Source: Flavobacteriales bacterium (lineage in GTDB: Bacteria; Bacteroidota; Bacteroidia; Flavobacteriales_D; Parvicellaceae). Taken from it: 60,806 nucleotides of DNA. The DNA is taken from contig JAGYKU010000010.1 of NCBI GenBank assembly GCA_018401455.1, forward strand, positions 1-60,806, given 5' to 3'. A program made the position numbers and the translations under genes. Positions 35,668 through 45,336 of the stretch are shown here, one piece after another. Numbering within the stretch: the first letter of the stretch is position 1; every line of letters starts with the position of its first letter. The notes beneath the pieces were generated by a model, which was not told the origin of the DNA, made no database searches, and worked only from the letters and a program-made list of their open reading frames with translations.

Positions 35668-36648
35668 TTAGAAAGAAGGACAACTAATAGTCCTAAAAGT
35701 TCTTCTTTTTTGTTTACATTTAAAGTTGAAGCCCATTGTTATTTCATGTGCTCCACCTGTATTCATTGTCAATCTAGAAACAGTTAAATCATAACTATAT
35801 CCAATTCTTACCACATCGGTATGAATTCCTAATAATACAATAAACGCATCTTTATTTCTATACCAAAATCCTGCAACCAAAGGTCCTTTCTTTAAGTAAA
35901 GTCCCATATTAAGTTGCGTAAATGTACCTTGTTGCCTAAACATTATATTTGGAGATATAGTTGCATCATTTGTAGTGTACTTTGACGCTCCTCCTGCAAG
36001 AGGAATTACTGCTCCAGCATGTCCTGTGATTTTCATAGGTAGTGGAGAATCGCCAATAATTACAGATTCGTTGGGTTGTGTTAGGTGATGGGCAGCCAAA
36101 CCAAAAAAGAAAACATCCGAAAAGCCTAAGAAACCAGCAGAGAAATCTACTCCTGCTACATTTCCACCTCTTGGTAAATCGTTGGTTTGATAAACAAAAC
36201 CTCTTCTCGGATCAAGCATATCTCCAAATTGAAGTTTATTCCAATCCAAAGATTTTTGAAAGAAAGTAGCTTCTGCTCCAAAACGCATCGAAAATTTTCT
36301 ATTTACTACAACTTGATAAGAATATATTGCACTAAATCTATTTGTATTGAGAGTGTTTGCAGCATTATCACTCGTAAACATAAAACCTATGCCTCCAGAA
36401 ATTGATTCTACGTGCTGATCATAAGATACCGCTGAGGTAACATAAGTTCCTGACATTCCTGGCCACTGATTTCTATGAATCAAATTGGCTCTTGGACACC
36501 TAGCAGTGCCTGCAAAAGCAGGGTTCAAATACAAAGGGTTTGCATAGAATTGAGAAAACTCAGGATCTTGCGCAAATGCTTTATCTGGAGCGATAAAAAC
36601 AAAGGCACAAATCATCAAAAATATTTTTACTATATCGTTTTTGTTCAT
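35668..36648 (-). CDS. PorP/SprF family type IX secretion membrane protein
   Basis: A 326-residue outer-membrane barrel of the PorP/SprF family (TIGR03519). After a signal peptide (about 1-26, ending FAQ) comes the family opening DPEFSQFYANPLYLNPAFAGT, followed by RANLIHRNQWP and many beta-strands. These proteins form barrels linked to the T9SS ring or attach specific type B substrates at the cell surface. It is 73 bases upstream of gldJ, likely in the same transcript, and divergent from porU. Whether it is the core PorP or a cargo-specific SprF paralogue cannot be decided here; no type B cargo gene is adjacent. Confidence 0.92.
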   Translation of the reverse strand: MNKNDIVKIFLMICAFVFIAPDKAFAQDPEFSQFYANPLYLNPAFAGTARCPRANLIHRNQWPGMSGTYVTSAVSYDQHVESISGGIGFMFTSDNAANTLNTNRFSAIYSYQVVVNRKFSMRFGAEATFFQKSLDWNKLQFGDMLDPRRGFVYQTNDLPRGGNVAGVDFSAGFLGFSDVFFFGLAAHHLTQPNESVIIGDSPLPMKITGHAGAVIPLAGGASKYTTNDATISPNIMFRQQGTFTQLNMGLYLKKGPLVAGFWYRNKDAFIVLLGIHTDVVRIGYSYDLTVSRLTMNTGGAHEITMGFNFKCKQKRRTFRTISCPSF

Positions 36649-36670
36649 TTAATAAATTCTCAAACTTAGA

Positions 36671-36678
36671 CAAATGTA
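36671..36678 (-). promoter_or_regulatory. Bacteroidota -7 promoter element for the porP/sprF-gldJ run
   Basis: TACATTTG on the minus strand, matching TAnnTTTG, 23 bases before the ATG at 36648. Confidence 0.5.
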
Positions 36679-36742
36679 TAAATAATTTTATATCAAAAAT
36701 CAAAATTGATTAAAAAGATTACACTTTTTAATGTTTGTACAA

Positions 36743-36750
36743 TAAATTTG
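36743..36750 (+). promoter_or_regulatory. porU: Bacteroidota -7 promoter element for porU
   Basis: TAAATTTG matches TAnnTTTG and lies 47 bases before the porU start, in the 148-base region shared with the divergent porP/sprF-like gene. Confidence 0.45.
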
Positions 36751-36796
36751 TATTTATAAAGTTACAATAATTAAACTAAAATTTTCCATTTTTACA

Positions 36797-39700
36797 ATGA
36801 TAAAATCCTATTATATAATTCTATTTTCAATATTTAATTTACTTTTTATAAGTAATTTTTTTGGTCAAAAAACTATTGAAATAATTAAAGAGGTCGAATA
36901 TGAACCTGTATCAATTGAAACTGGCAATGGAATGTTGAAAGTTGGTTTTGCTCCAACTTTTGGTGGTTGGGACTCAGAATTTAACATTCCTAAATATAGT
37001 TTTTCTCACAAAATTGGAACGAATGCTTCAAATTTTATATTAAAATCTTACTTGTCCACTCCCATTACACCTGAAGAAAAAAAGTTTGTTTCTGGAGAAA
37101 ATGTTCCAAATAAAATAACTTTCAAAGTTAATACCGTATCTCAAAGATATCAATATTTTGCTGTAGTAGAATTTGACGCACTCATTAAAAATGAAATTAC
37201 TGGTCAAATTGAAAAAATTACACAAATTACTGGCGAAATAGAAACCTACAACAAAAATACATCTAAACCCAAAAGTTTTACAACAAATTCTGTTTTGGCA
37301 AGCGGAAGTGGTGATTGGTATCGAATTGGAGTGCCTGAAGATGGTTTATATAAAATTGACTATAATTTTTTGCAAAATTTGGGAATCAACATGCAAAATC
37401 TAACTCCTAATTCAATTCATATATATGGAAATGGGCAATCTATGTTGAATCATAATAATAGCGCGCCTCGAGTAGATGATTTACTGCAAAGATCTATATA
37501 CATATCAGGTGCTAATGATGGAAGTTTTGATCCCAATGATTATTTAGTCTTTTATGCCAATGGACCTCACAAAATTACTCACAACAATGTTGAGTATTTG
37601 CACGAAAACAATAATTATACAGATACATCTTATTATTTTATAAATATTTCCAATTCCAACTCTTCAGCTGTAGTTACAAATCTTGGAACACCTTCTGGGA
37701 ATGTAACACATACTATTACCAAATTTAATGATTTTAAATATTTGGAAGAAGATACTAGAAATTTAGCAAAATCTGGTGTAGAATGGTTGGGAGATTTATT
37801 TGATGTTCAACTAAATAAAAGCTATAATTTTTCATTCGCTAATATTTCTACTAGTGATTCTGTTGTAGTAAAGTCTAGAATTGGTATAAGCACCCCAACA
37901 ACAACTAATAATGCAAGATTTATCATGGCTGTTGGCAATCAATCTGTAGATATTAAACCCATAAGTGGTTCGGGACAAGGTTCGGTGAGTCCAAAATGTA
38001 GATTAGCAACAAATTTTTTAAAGGTAAAACCAACTGGCGACAATGTTTCTGTTTCACTTACTTTCAATAAGGATGGTTTGCCTTCATCATTGGGGTATTT
38101 AGATTACATTACTGTTAATGCTGTTAGAAATTTAAGAATGGAAGGAAGTCAAATGAATTTTTCAGACTTTAATTCTGTTGGAACTGGAAACATTGGGGAG
38201 TTTATCCTTTCTAATGCTCAAAATGTTAAATTTATTTGGGATATTAGCAATCCTGTTCATCCCAAAAACGTTAGTTTTAATAAAAACGGAAATACTGTTA
38301 CCTTTAAATCTAGTTTGGATGAGTTAAAAACATTCGTTGCATTTACTGATGATCAATACAAAACCCCCAAGGCATTTGGAAGTGTGCCTAATCAAAATTT
38401 ACATGGGTTAGAATCTAGAGATTTAATTATTATTTCTGCACCAGAGTTTTATCCTGCTGCTAAAAGATTGGCGGCTCATCATCAAACTGAAGGATTGAGT
38501 TCTTATATTCTAAACCAACAAGAGATATTTAATGAGTTCTCTTCGGGAATGAGAGATCCTGTAGCGATAAAGCATTTTTTGAAAATGTTTTATGATAGAG
38601 CAGCAGGAAATCCTAATGATGCACCAAGATTTTGTTTGTTGTTAGGAGATTGTTCTTACGATTACAGAAATAGACTGAATAGTAAAAGTGATTATGTAAT
38701 TACTTATGAATCAAATGAATCTTTTGCGAATAGTACTTTTTCAACAGATGATTTCTACGTGATACTTGACGATAACGAAGGTATGAATGGGTCAGATATG
38801 ATGGATATGGCGATTGGTAGAATTCCTGTTGAAACATTAGAAGATGCCAACAATGTAGTAGATAAAATTATAAATTATGCAACTTTGAGTACTCAAAATA
38901 ATAATTCTGCTAATTGTTGTGGAGGTGTTACTGATGCAAATCCACTTGGAGATTGGAGAAATATCATAGTAATGGTGAGTGATGATGGTGATGGCGATGC
39001 TTATTTTACAGACGTAGAAAATATGGCTGCTATTATGAAATCAACTCATAATGATTTAAACTTAGTAAAATTGCACAGTGCAGCATATCCAGAAGTCGTA
39101 ACTCCCGGTGGTGAGCGTAATTATGAAATAGAAGAATTGATTAGGTCTAGAGTACAGCGAGGTGCATTAGTAGTCAATTATATCGGACATGGAGGTGAGT
39201 TAGGCTGGGCACATGAACAAATTTTGAATATTCCTACCATTCAAGGATGGACAAATTCTCCTAATTTGCCTTTGTTTATGACTGCAACTTGTGAATTTAG
39301 TAGATATGACGATCACGATAGGGTTTCTGCTGGAGAATATGTTGTTTTGAATAGAGATGGTGGAGGGATTTCCTTATTTACAACTACAAGATTAGTTTTT
39401 ACGACCGACAATAGAAATTTAGCAAGAGTTTTTTATGATACTGTTGCGGATTATGTAGATGGTAAACCACAATATATCGGAGATATTTATAAAGGCGCTA
39501 AAAATAAATTTGCTTCTAAATTTCTTAGTAATGAAGGAAGGAAGTTCACTTTTTTGGGAGATCCAGCAGTGAGATTAGCGCTTCCAAATCATGTTGTGAA
39601 GGTGGATTCAATCAACGGGATTGCTTTGAACGTATTTACCGATACATTGAATGCTTTAAGCTTAGTGACAGTTTCTGGACATATTGAAAACATCAATGGT

Positions 39701-40663
39701 AGTTCAATGAATAATTTTAATGGTTTTGTTACGCCTACAATTTATGATAAAATATCAGAATTAAAAACTTTAGGACACGAAACAGGAGCGTTAAAAGATT
39801 TTCAAACTTGGCAAAATATTATATACAGAGGAAAAGCTTCTGTAACTAATGGGAAATTTACTTTTTCATTTATGATTCCTCAAGACATTGCTTTTTCTTT
39901 TGGTCCAGGAAGATTGAGTTTTTATGCAGAAAATGGTCTAATAGATGGAAAAGGAGTTGATGAAACACCAATAATCGGAGGGATTAATTCCAATGCAAAT
40001 GCTGATGATAAAGGCCCCGATGTTGTGCTATTTATGAATAATGAAAAATTCGTAGATGGAGGAATGACAGATCAAAATCCAATTTTTATTGCAAAAGTTT
40101 TTGATGAGAACGGAATCAATATGATTGGAAGTGGAATTGGACATAATATCGAGCTTAGAATTGATGATGAAAGTGAACCCATTATTTTGAACGAATATTA
40201 CGAATCTGATGTGGATACCTACAAAAGTGGAAGGGTGAAGTATCAGTTAAGTAAAATTGCTCCAGGACCTCACGTTGCTAGATTCAAAGTTTGGGATGTA
40301 TATAACAATAGTTCAGATTCTGAAATAGAATTTACAGTAGTTGAAGATGAAGAAATAAGTATCGAACATCTTATAAATTATCCCAATCCATTTACCACAA
40401 ATACAGAGTTTTCATTTCAGCACAACCAAGTTTGTGATTTTTTAGATGTTCAAATTCAGATTTTCACAATTACAGGAAAGTTAGTAAAAGACATCAGTCA
40501 GAGAGTTCAAAATAGTGGATTTAGAACCGATGGAATTTATTGGGACGGAAGAGATGATTTTGGAGATAAAATAGGTATTGGAACTTATGTTTATAAACTA
40601 TCAGTAGTAAACGAAGCTGGTGAAAAACACGAAAAATATCAAAAATTGGTCATTTTAAACTAG
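36797..40663 (+). CDS. porU: Type IX secretion system sortase PorU
   Basis: A 1288-residue C25-family (gingipain-like) cysteine peptidase that removes the C-terminal signal from type A cargo and attaches it to surface lipopolysaccharide. There is a signal peptide (1 to about 23), a long N-terminal domain, and the caspase-like C25 domain at about 550-940. The catalytic histidine is H798 in NYIGHGGE and the catalytic cysteine C832 in TATCEFSRYDD. The C-terminus carries its own type A sorting-like domain (YPNPFTTNTEF, IFTITGKLVKDI, WDGRDDFGDKIGIGTYVYKL). porV follows, and PorU works with PorV, PorQ and PorZ at the outer membrane. Confidence 0.97.
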   Translation: MIKSYYIILFSIFNLLFISNFFGQKTIEIIKEVEYEPVSIETGNGMLKVGFAPTFGGWDSEFNIPKYSFSHKIGTNASNFILKSYLSTPITPEEKKFVSGENVPNKITFKVNTVSQRYQYFAVVEFDALIKNEITGQIEKITQITGEIETYNKNTSKPKSFTTNSVLASGSGDWYRIGVPEDGLYKIDYNFLQNLGINMQNLTPNSIHIYGNGQSMLNHNNSAPRVDDLLQRSIYISGANDGSFDPNDYLVFYANGPHKITHNNVEYLHENNNYTDTSYYFINISNSNSSAVVTNLGTPSGNVTHTITKFNDFKYLEEDTRNLAKSGVEWLGDLFDVQLNKSYNFSFANISTSDSVVVKSRIGISTPTTTNNARFIMAVGNQSVDIKPISGSGQGSVSPKCRLATNFLKVKPTGDNVSVSLTFNKDGLPSSLGYLDYITVNAVRNLRMEGSQMNFSDFNSVGTGNIGEFILSNAQNVKFIWDISNPVHPKNVSFNKNGNTVTFKSSLDELKTFVAFTDDQYKTPKAFGSVPNQNLHGLESRDLIIISAPEFYPAAKRLAAHHQTEGLSSYILNQQEIFNEFSSGMRDPVAIKHFLKMFYDRAAGNPNDAPRFCLLLGDCSYDYRNRLNSKSDYVITYESNESFANSTFSTDDFYVILDDNEGMNGSDMMDMAIGRIPVETLEDANNVVDKIINYATLSTQNNNSANCCGGVTDANPLGDWRNIIVMVSDDGDGDAYFTDVENMAAIMKSTHNDLNLVKLHSAAYPEVVTPGGERNYEIEELIRSRVQRGALVVNYIGHGGELGWAHEQILNIPTIQGWTNSPNLPLFMTATCEFSRYDDHDRVSAGEYVVLNRDGGGISLFTTTRLVFTTDNRNLARVFYDTVADYVDGKPQYIGDIYKGAKNKFASKFLSNEGRKFTFLGDPAVRLALPNHVVKVDSINGIALNVFTDTLNALSLVTVSGHIENINGSSMNNFNGFVTPTIYDKISELKTLGHETGALKDFQTWQNIIYRGKASVTNGKFTFSFMIPQDIAFSFGPGRLSFYAENGLIDGKGVDETPIIGGINSNANADDKGPDVVLFMNNEKFVDGGMTDQNPIFIAKVFDENGINMIGSGIGHNIELRIDDESEPIILNEYYESDVDTYKSGRVKYQLSKIAPGPHVARFKVWDVYNNSSDSEIEFTVVEDEEISIEHLINYPNPFTTNTEFSFQHNQVCDFLDVQIQIFTITGKLVKDISQRVQNSGFRTDGIYWDGRDDFGDKIGIGTYVYKLSVVNEAGEKHEKYQKLVILN

Positions 40664-40703
40664 TTTTTTTTAACAACCATACAATATAAATACAAAGTAT
40701 GCG

Positions 40704-40711
40704 TATATTTG
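40704..40711 (+). promoter_or_regulatory. porV: Bacteroidota -7 promoter element for porV
   Basis: TATATTTG (TAnnTTTG). Transcription would start near 40717, which excludes the first ATG at 40713 and supports translation from the ATG at 40734. Confidence 0.5.
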
Positions 40712-40733
40712 TATGTTCATATTCAAAAAAATA

Positions 40734-42011
40734 ATGAAATTAAATAAGAAACTAATATTATTGGGAGTTGTAGGATTGTTGACTTCAACGAGTACAAATG
40801 CTCAAATTGCTACAGGTAACCTAACAGGACAACAAATAAATACGATAACTACAGCAGTTCCTTTTTTGTTGATATCACCTGACTCTAGATCTTCTGCAAT
40901 GGGAGATGCAGGTGTTGCAATTTCTCCTGATGCCAATTCAATTCACTGGAATCCATCAAAACTTGCTTTTATAGATGATAAAGAAGATTTTGGAGTTTCT
41001 ATTTCCTATTCACCTTGGTTGCGTCAATTAGTTAATGATATCAACTTGGCATACCTTACTGGATACAAAAAAATCGACAAGAATTCTGCAGTGGGTGTTT
41101 CTATGAGATATTTTTCTCTTGGAAATATTACGTTTACGGATATCACTGGACAAACAATTAGAGATTTTAAACCTGCAGAGTTTGCGCTAGATGCAACGTA
41201 CAGTAGAAAGTTGAGTGAAAAATTGGCGGTTGGAATTACTGGTAGATTTATCAATTCTAATCTTACTGGTGGAATCACAACTGTAGGTGGTGAAACCAAA
41301 GCCGGAAAATCAGTAGCTGCTGATGTATCTATGTTTTATACTGGAGAAAAATTTGATTTAGGAAACTTTAGAGCTTCTATGGCTTATGGATTGAATATTT
41401 CGAATATCGGATCGAAAATGGCTTATACTGATAATGCTCAAAGAGATTTTATCCCTACAAATCTTAGGTTAGGAACGGCATTGAATATGGATTTTGATGA
41501 TTACAACAAACTTACCATCGCTTTTGATGCCAACAAACTTTTAGTACCTACCAGACCTGTTTACCAATTGGATAATGGATCGCAAATAATTGGAACTGAT
41601 GGTTTCCCTTTAATTTACAGTGGTAGAGACCCCAACGTAGGTGTTGCTTCAGGGATTTTTCAATCATTTATTGATGCTCCAGGAGAAGTGCTTTATGACG
41701 ATAACAAAACTTCTATTGGAGTAAAAGAAGGAAGTAAACTCAAAGAAGAATTGAATGAAATCAACCTTTCTTTAGGTGCTGAATATTGGTACAACAATAT
41801 CTTTGCTGTGAGAGGTGGTTATTTTCATGAGCATTTTACCAAAGGAAACAGAAGATTTTTGTCGATGGGTGCTGGAGTGAAGTATTCTTCTTTTCAATTG
41901 GATTTGAGTTATTTGTTATCTCTATCTCAAAACAGTCCTATTGCTAACACGATCAGATTTACACTTAAATTCAATTTTGGGCAAGACGATACGACTTCTG
42001 AAATTAACTAA
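40734..42011 (+). CDS. porV: Type IX secretion outer-membrane protein PorV (LptO)
   Basis: A 425-residue FadL-like outer-membrane barrel that shuttles cargo from the translocon to the PorU attachment complex. Starting at the ATG at 40734 gives a good signal peptide (MKLNKKLILLGVVGLLTSTS, ending TNAQ); the ATG at 40713 adds seven residues and sits at or before the predicted transcription start. Family features are VPFLLISPDSRSSAMGDAGVAISPDANSIHWNP (residues about 42-74), DLNLAYLTGYKK-type strands, and the terminal barrel strand ending FTLKFNFGQ. It is 70 bases downstream of porU. Confidence 0.95.
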   Translation: MKLNKKLILLGVVGLLTSTSTNAQIATGNLTGQQINTITTAVPFLLISPDSRSSAMGDAGVAISPDANSIHWNPSKLAFIDDKEDFGVSISYSPWLRQLVNDINLAYLTGYKKIDKNSAVGVSMRYFSLGNITFTDITGQTIRDFKPAEFALDATYSRKLSEKLAVGITGRFINSNLTGGITTVGGETKAGKSVAADVSMFYTGEKFDLGNFRASMAYGLNISNIGSKMAYTDNAQRDFIPTNLRLGTALNMDFDDYNKLTIAFDANKLLVPTRPVYQLDNGSQIIGTDGFPLIYSGRDPNVGVASGIFQSFIDAPGEVLYDDNKTSIGVKEGSKLKEELNEINLSLGAEYWYNNIFAVRGGYFHEHFTKGNRRFLSMGAGVKYSSFQLDLSYLLSLSQNSPIANTIRFTLKFNFGQDDTTSEIN

Positions 42012-42028
42012 TTTAATACATAATTAAT

Positions 42029-42871
42029 ATGAAACAGTCAATCAAATTATCAGGGTTATTGTTATTGGTTTTTGTATTCACTTTGCAATCTTGTACTAAA
42101 AGAAGGGCGAATAGATCTACTGTTACAAGTCAGGATTTTGCCATGATGGAAAATTCTTTTAATGATATTTTTAAAGTTACTGAAGATGCACTTAAAGATA
42201 ATGATTTGGAAAAATCTTCATCTGGTTTGTCTGCTTTTGGGTCCAACTGTGCTACTGTTACTGTAAGTCCAGCATTTCCAGATACAACATTCCCCAAAAC
42301 AGTTACAATTGATTTTGGAAGTACGAATTGTACAGACAATTATGGAACAAATCGTAGAGGGATAATCACGGCAACTGTAAGTGGGTATTATAGAACGCCA
42401 GGAACGGTGATTAGTGTTACCACACAAAATTTTTATCACAACGACAACAAAGTTGAAGGAACAAAAACGATTACGAACTTAGGTCAAAATAGCGCAGGAA
42501 ATACACATTTTTCTATCGAGATAGACAATGGAAAAGTTACTTATACTAATGGCGACATTACCACTTATGAAAGTTCTAGAATTAGAGAATGGGTTTTGGG
42601 TGAACAAACTCAAGGGTTATTTGGTGTTTTGGATGATGAATATGACATTACAGGAACTGCAAGTGGTGTAAACAGAAATGGACTCAACTATACGATGGAA
42701 ATTACTTCTCCTTTGAGAGTGGCTGTAATTTGCAGATGGATTAAGAAAGGAACTATAGAAATACAGCCTGAAGATTTACATTTAAGAACTGTAGATTTTG
42801 GAACTGGCGATTGCGATGCGGCCGCTACTGTAGAAATCAATGGTAATGTTTATAATATTACTGCTCCGTAG
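42029..42871 (+). CDS. Lipoprotein, hypothetical
   Basis: A 280-residue lipoprotein with signal peptide and lipobox (TLQSC, Cys at about 22). The mature sequence is beta-rich: TVTIDFGSTNCTDNYGTNRRGIITATVSG near the middle, and VDFGTGDCDAAATVEINGNVYNI at the end. The repeated motif DFGxxxC followed by a hydrophobic strand occurs twice, and relatives are common as uncharacterised Bacteroidota lipoproteins. It starts 17 bases after porV, so it is probably co-transcribed with the type IX genes, but no functional link is shown. Confidence 0.75.
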   Translation: MKQSIKLSGLLLLVFVFTLQSCTKRRANRSTVTSQDFAMMENSFNDIFKVTEDALKDNDLEKSSSGLSAFGSNCATVTVSPAFPDTTFPKTVTIDFGSTNCTDNYGTNRRGIITATVSGYYRTPGTVISVTTQNFYHNDNKVEGTKTITNLGQNSAGNTHFSIEIDNGKVTYTNGDITTYESSRIREWVLGEQTQGLFGVLDDEYDITGTASGVNRNGLNYTMEITSPLRVAVICRWIKKGTIEIQPEDLHLRTVDFGTGDCDAAATVEINGNVYNITAP

Positions 42872-42877
42872 GATGCT

Positions 42878-43459
42878 TTAACCATGAATGGTGGTTTCTT
42901 TCCCATATTTTTTGATGATAGTATCTTCAAAAGCGAGCCATTCTTTCCATCTTTTGTCCACATCTACATCTGTACCATATTTTTTGGCAAATTTTAAAAA
43001 TGTAGTGTAATGGTTGGCTTCGCTTACCATCAAATCTCGGTAGAACTTTGCCAATTCTTCGTCTTTAATGTTTTCGGAAAGCGTTTTGAATCTTTCGCAA
43101 CTTCTGGCTTCAACCATTGCAGCAAAAAGTAGTCTTTCGCAAAGTGCTTGCGTTCTACTTCCGTCTTTTTTCATAAAAGTAAAAAGTTCGTTTACATAGT
43201 TGTCCTTCTCTTCACGAATTAATTGGAGTCCTTTTTTGCGAATAATTTGAATCACCATTTCAAAATGTTGCATTTCCTCGATGGAGATGGCAGTCATTTC
43301 ATCTACTAAGTCGTTGAGGTCAGAATTGTATGTAATAAGAGCAATAGCATTAGAAGCAGCCTTTTTCTCACACCAAGCGTGATCAGAAAGTACTGCTTCT
43401 AAATTTGTTTCTACAAGATTTACCCATCTTGGGTCAGTAGTAAGTTTTAAACCGAGCAT
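42878..43459 (-). CDS. miaE: tRNA-(ms2io6A)-hydroxylase
   Basis: A 193-residue diiron oxygenase that hydroxylates the isopentenyl group of ms2i6A at tRNA position 37. The ferritin-like four-helix bundle shows the metal ligands in order: EEMQHFE (ExxH), EARSCERF, and EANHYTTF (ExxH). The opening LGLKLTTDPRWVNLVE is typical. The upstream enzymes MiaA and MiaB are not in the window. It converges with the lipoprotein gene. Confidence 0.92.
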   Translation of the reverse strand: MLGLKLTTDPRWVNLVETNLEAVLSDHAWCEKKAASNAIALITYNSDLNDLVDEMTAISIEEMQHFEMVIQIIRKKGLQLIREEKDNYVNELFTFMKKDGSRTQALCERLLFAAMVEARSCERFKTLSENIKDEELAKFYRDLMVSEANHYTTFLKFAKKYGTDVDVDKRWKEWLAFEDTIIKKYGKETTIHG

Positions 43460-43490
43460 TTTCGAGTAACTTTTAATTTTTTAGAATCTT

Positions 43491-45041
43491 TTACAATTCA
43501 ATTTCTTCGTTTTCAGCGTCCACAAATTTGTAATCTAGAAAAGGAATCGAGGTAACACCTTTAACGGAAATCCATTTCTTAAATTTCAAAAACCAAGTTC
43601 TTTGAAGACTTTTGATTCCTTTTTTGATATAGGCTTCTATAAATGGATGTACAATCAAAGTAATGTTTTTCTGTCCTACTTGTTCCACTAGATATCTGAT
43701 ATTGTTTTCAATTTCATCTATGATCAAAATGGAAGCAGTAATTTCTCCAGTTCCACCACAAGAAGGACAAACTTCAGATGTTTTGATGTCCGTTTCTGGT
43801 CTTACACGTTGTCTTGTCAATTCAATTACACCAAATTTAGTAGGAGGAATAATATTGTGTTTCGCTCTATCAGTTTGCATGTGTTCTTTTAGAACTTCAT
43901 ACAATTTTTTATTGTTCTCTTTTTGGTGCATATCGATAAAATCAATCGCAATAATTCCCCCCATATCTCTCAATCGGAGAATTCTAGCAATTTCCTCCGC
44001 AACTTCAAGATTGGTTTCGATGGCATTTTGTTCTTGATTTTGTTCAGTCGCTTTTCTGTTGCCACTGTTTACATCAATTACGTGCATCGCTTCTGTATGT
44101 TCGATAATCAAGTAGGCTCCAGAAGGAAGCATTACTTTTTTACCAAAAGAAGCTTTAATTTGTTTGTTAATTCCAAAATGTTCAAAAATGGGATCTTTTC
44201 CTTTGTAAAGTTTTACGATAGATTCTTTTTGAGGAGCAATCGTTTTTACATAGAATTTTATTTCTTCGTGGAGTTTTGGATCATCCACATGAATGCTAGA
44301 AAAACTTGCTGACAATAAATCTCTCAAAACTGTATTTGCTCTGTTCAACTCACCTAAAATTCTTTTGGGTGGTGTTGCATTTTTTATGCTTTTATTCAGT
44401 TTTTCCCATTTCTCAACTAAATCTCTTAAGTCTTGGTCTAAATCGGCTACTTTTTTGTTTTCGGCTACAGTTCTGATGATAACACCGAAGTTTTTGGGTT
44501 TTATACTTGCCAAAAGACTTTTTAATCTTTCTTTTTCCTCTACGGATTTTATTTTCTGAGAAACAGATATTTTATCTGTAAAAGGAACCAATACAATATA
44601 TCTTCCAGCCAAAGTAATCTCTGCACTTAGTCTTGGACCTTTGCTAGAAATGGGTTCTTTGGCAACTTGAACAGCAATGAGTTGTTTGGTTGCCAACAAA
44701 TCTTTTATTTTTCCATCTTTTTGAATTTCTTTCTCGATGGAATTGTTGGATATTTCAGAGTTTTGAAGTTTTCCTTCAACAGCACGCTGTATGTATTTGT
44801 TTTGCGAATTGAATTGAGGTCCTAAATCAAGGTAGTGTAAGAACGCATCTTTTTCATATCCTACATCCACAAATGCAGCATTCAAACTAGGGACAATCTT
44901 CCTGACTTTCCCTAGATAAATATCACCAACATTGAAACTCGTATCATGCCTATCTTTGTGTAACTCAATTAATTTTTTGTTATTAAGTAAGGCAATCGTA
45001 ACTTCTGTTGATGATGAATTTATTATTAATTCATAATTCAC
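43491..45041 (-). CDS. rng: Ribonuclease E/G family protein (RNase G)
   Basis: A 516-residue Rne/Rng endoribonuclease that processes rRNA and decays mRNA. The S1 domain is at about 38-125 (GDIYLGKVRKIVPSLNAAFVDVGYEKDAFLHYLDL, cited as the region), with an insert (about 75-110) as in Bacteroidota homologues. The catalytic metal site appears as VIDVNSGN and IIAIDFIDM (both DxxxxN/D aspartates present), and the zinc link is CPSCGGTGE. The RNase E C-terminal scaffold is absent, so the protein is RNase G-like. It follows the small COX24-like gene and HU on the same strand. Confidence 0.95.
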   Translation of the reverse strand: MNYELIINSSSTEVTIALLNNKKLIELHKDRHDTSFNVGDIYLGKVRKIVPSLNAAFVDVGYEKDAFLHYLDLGPQFNSQNKYIQRAVEGKLQNSEISNNSIEKEIQKDGKIKDLLATKQLIAVQVAKEPISSKGPRLSAEITLAGRYIVLVPFTDKISVSQKIKSVEEKERLKSLLASIKPKNFGVIIRTVAENKKVADLDQDLRDLVEKWEKLNKSIKNATPPKRILGELNRANTVLRDLLSASFSSIHVDDPKLHEEIKFYVKTIAPQKESIVKLYKGKDPIFEHFGINKQIKASFGKKVMLPSGAYLIIEHTEAMHVIDVNSGNRKATEQNQEQNAIETNLEVAEEIARILRLRDMGGIIAIDFIDMHQKENNKKLYEVLKEHMQTDRAKHNIIPPTKFGVIELTRQRVRPETDIKTSEVCPSCGGTGEITASILIIDEIENNIRYLVEQVGQKNITLIVHPFIEAYIKKGIKSLQRTWFLKFKKWISVKGVTSIPFLDYKFVDAENEEIEL

Positions 45042-45214
45042 AGAAGAAGTTTTTTAATAGTTAATAAATAACACAAGTGTGTTTCAACTTTAATATGAAG
45101 AGTCAAAAAAAGTTTGTGTATCTTTTTACAGTTGTATATAAGCACAACAAGGAAACAAAATTTCTTTTATTTCCTGTTGTATATACTTAAACAAAGCTCA
45201 AATTGAGCAATGTT

Positions 45215-45307
45215 TTATTTCTTCTTCTTGTGACGGTTTTTTCTAAGACGTTTTTTACGTTTATGAGTCGCTATCTTATGTCTTTTTCTTTTTTTACCAC
45301 TTGGCAT
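45215..45307 (-). CDS. 30-residue basic protein, COX24/mS38-like
   Basis: A very short open frame encoding MPSGKKRKRHKIATHKRKKR and ten further residues, ending in KKKK. It is almost entirely basic and matches the short AURKAIP1/COX24-domain proteins annotated across Bacteroidota. The mitochondrial relative of that domain is the small-subunit ribosomal protein mS38, so a ribosomal role is plausible by analogy. It lies between HU and RNase G on the minus strand, 29 bases after the HU stop. A small hairpin (GCTCA, 3 bases, TGAGC) follows at 45196-45208. Confidence 0.88.
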   Translation of the reverse strand: MPSGKKRKRHKIATHKRKKRLRKNRHKKKK

Positions 45308-45336
45308 AATTCGATTATTTAATTAGTTTGTAAATA

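Noticed and set aside
43663-44559. Three plus-strand frames of 88-129 codons opposite RNase G
   Set aside because: They are antisense shadows of a strongly conserved ribonuclease gene and have no domain signature.
45042-45214. Possible small RNA between RNase G and the COX24-like gene, with AACAAGGAAA and TTTCCTGTTG arms
   Set aside because: The hairpin is imperfect and AT-rich, with no promoter element of its own. It is more likely part of the 3' region of the HU/COX24-like transcript.
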